Source of the DNA: Desulfobacteraceae bacterium | Lineage (GTDB): Bacteria; Desulfobacterota; Desulfobacteria; Desulfobacterales; JAABRJ01 | Direction of reading: 5' to 3' | Assembly: GCA_011390985.1 (NCBI GenBank) | Contig: JAABRJ010000154.1 | Location: forward strand, 1 to 5,268 | DNA: 5,268 nt | In this document: positions 5,245-5,268 of the stretch, piece by piece | Layout: the number at the start of each line of letters is the position of its first letter | Numbering within the stretch: position 1 is the stretch's first letter | Program-made: the position numbers and the translations under genes | Notes under the pieces: generated by a model | Told to the model about the DNA's origin: nothing | What the model saw: only the letters and a program-made list of their open reading frames with translations | Database searches by the model: none

Positions 5245-5268
5245 ATGAATGAATTTGCGATTTTTTCG
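5245..5268 (+). CDS. prs: Start of a truncated gene, probably ribose-phosphate pyrophosphokinase
   Basis: Only eight codons, MNEFAIFS, are in the window; the frame is open to the edge. PRPP synthetases typically begin with a short stretch leading to (I/L)FSGNSNP or a close variant, and FAIFS fits that opening. The order ispE - tRNA-Gln - prs is, as I recall, common in Desulfobacterota, which is the main support. No convincing Shine-Dalgarno precedes the ATG. The product would make PRPP from ribose 5-phosphate and ATP. The call rests on a tiny fragment plus context and could be wrong. Confidence 0.42.

Noticed and set aside
1..5268. CRISPR array, mobile element, toxin-antitoxin, phage or other new accessory system
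   Set aside because: No regularly spaced repeats, transposase, integrase, terminal inverted repeats or accessory-type proteins were seen; nearly all the DNA is explained by housekeeping genes.

Overview
The window is a compact bacterial chromosomal segment with all recognisable genes on the + strand. Its coding DNA is GC-rich. The gene set, the protein flavour (long-type SerA, a DUF1844 protein, a two-PDZ Do protease, a 4Fe-4S sulfite/nitrite-reductase-like tail) and the order ispE - tRNA-Gln - probable prs suggest Desulfobacterota (former Deltaproteobacteria), probably a sulfate-reducer-like anaerobe. This placement is inferred from family resemblance and gene order and was not tested by a search.

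Layout: (1) 1-220 is the C-terminal end of a sulfite/nitrite reductase-type iron-sulfur protein, followed by a candidate terminator. (2) 221-445 is a non-coding, hairpin-rich leader. (3) 446-2029 is serA, D-3-phosphoglycerate dehydrogenase, complete with its ACT domain. (4) 2100-2513 is a DUF1844 protein, ending in an 18-bp perfect palindrome. (5) 2641-4134 is a DegP/HtrA-type periplasmic serine protease with signal peptide, intact catalytic triad and two PDZ domains. (6) 4152-5021 is ispE of the MEP isoprenoid pathway, 17 nt behind the protease and containing a sharply AT-rich internal island. (7) 5125-5199 is a complete tRNA-Gln(TTG) with encoded CCA. (8) 5245 to the end is the first eight codons of what is probably prs, ribose-phosphate pyrophosphokinase.

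The genes are housekeeping functions: serine biosynthesis, envelope protein quality control, isoprenoid precursor synthesis, glutamine decoding and probably PRPP synthesis. serA and the DUF1844 gene may be co-transcribed. The protease and ispE very likely are. The tRNA and following gene may be read through from ispE or from an internal promoter.

I found no mobile element, CRISPR array, toxin-antitoxin pair or defence locus, and nothing that supports a new multi-gene system. What deserves a second look is at small scale: the AT-rich island with a consensus -35 hexamer inside ispE, the structured serA leader, the palindrome on the DUF1844 stop codon, and the T-run and competing hairpins next to the tRNA.
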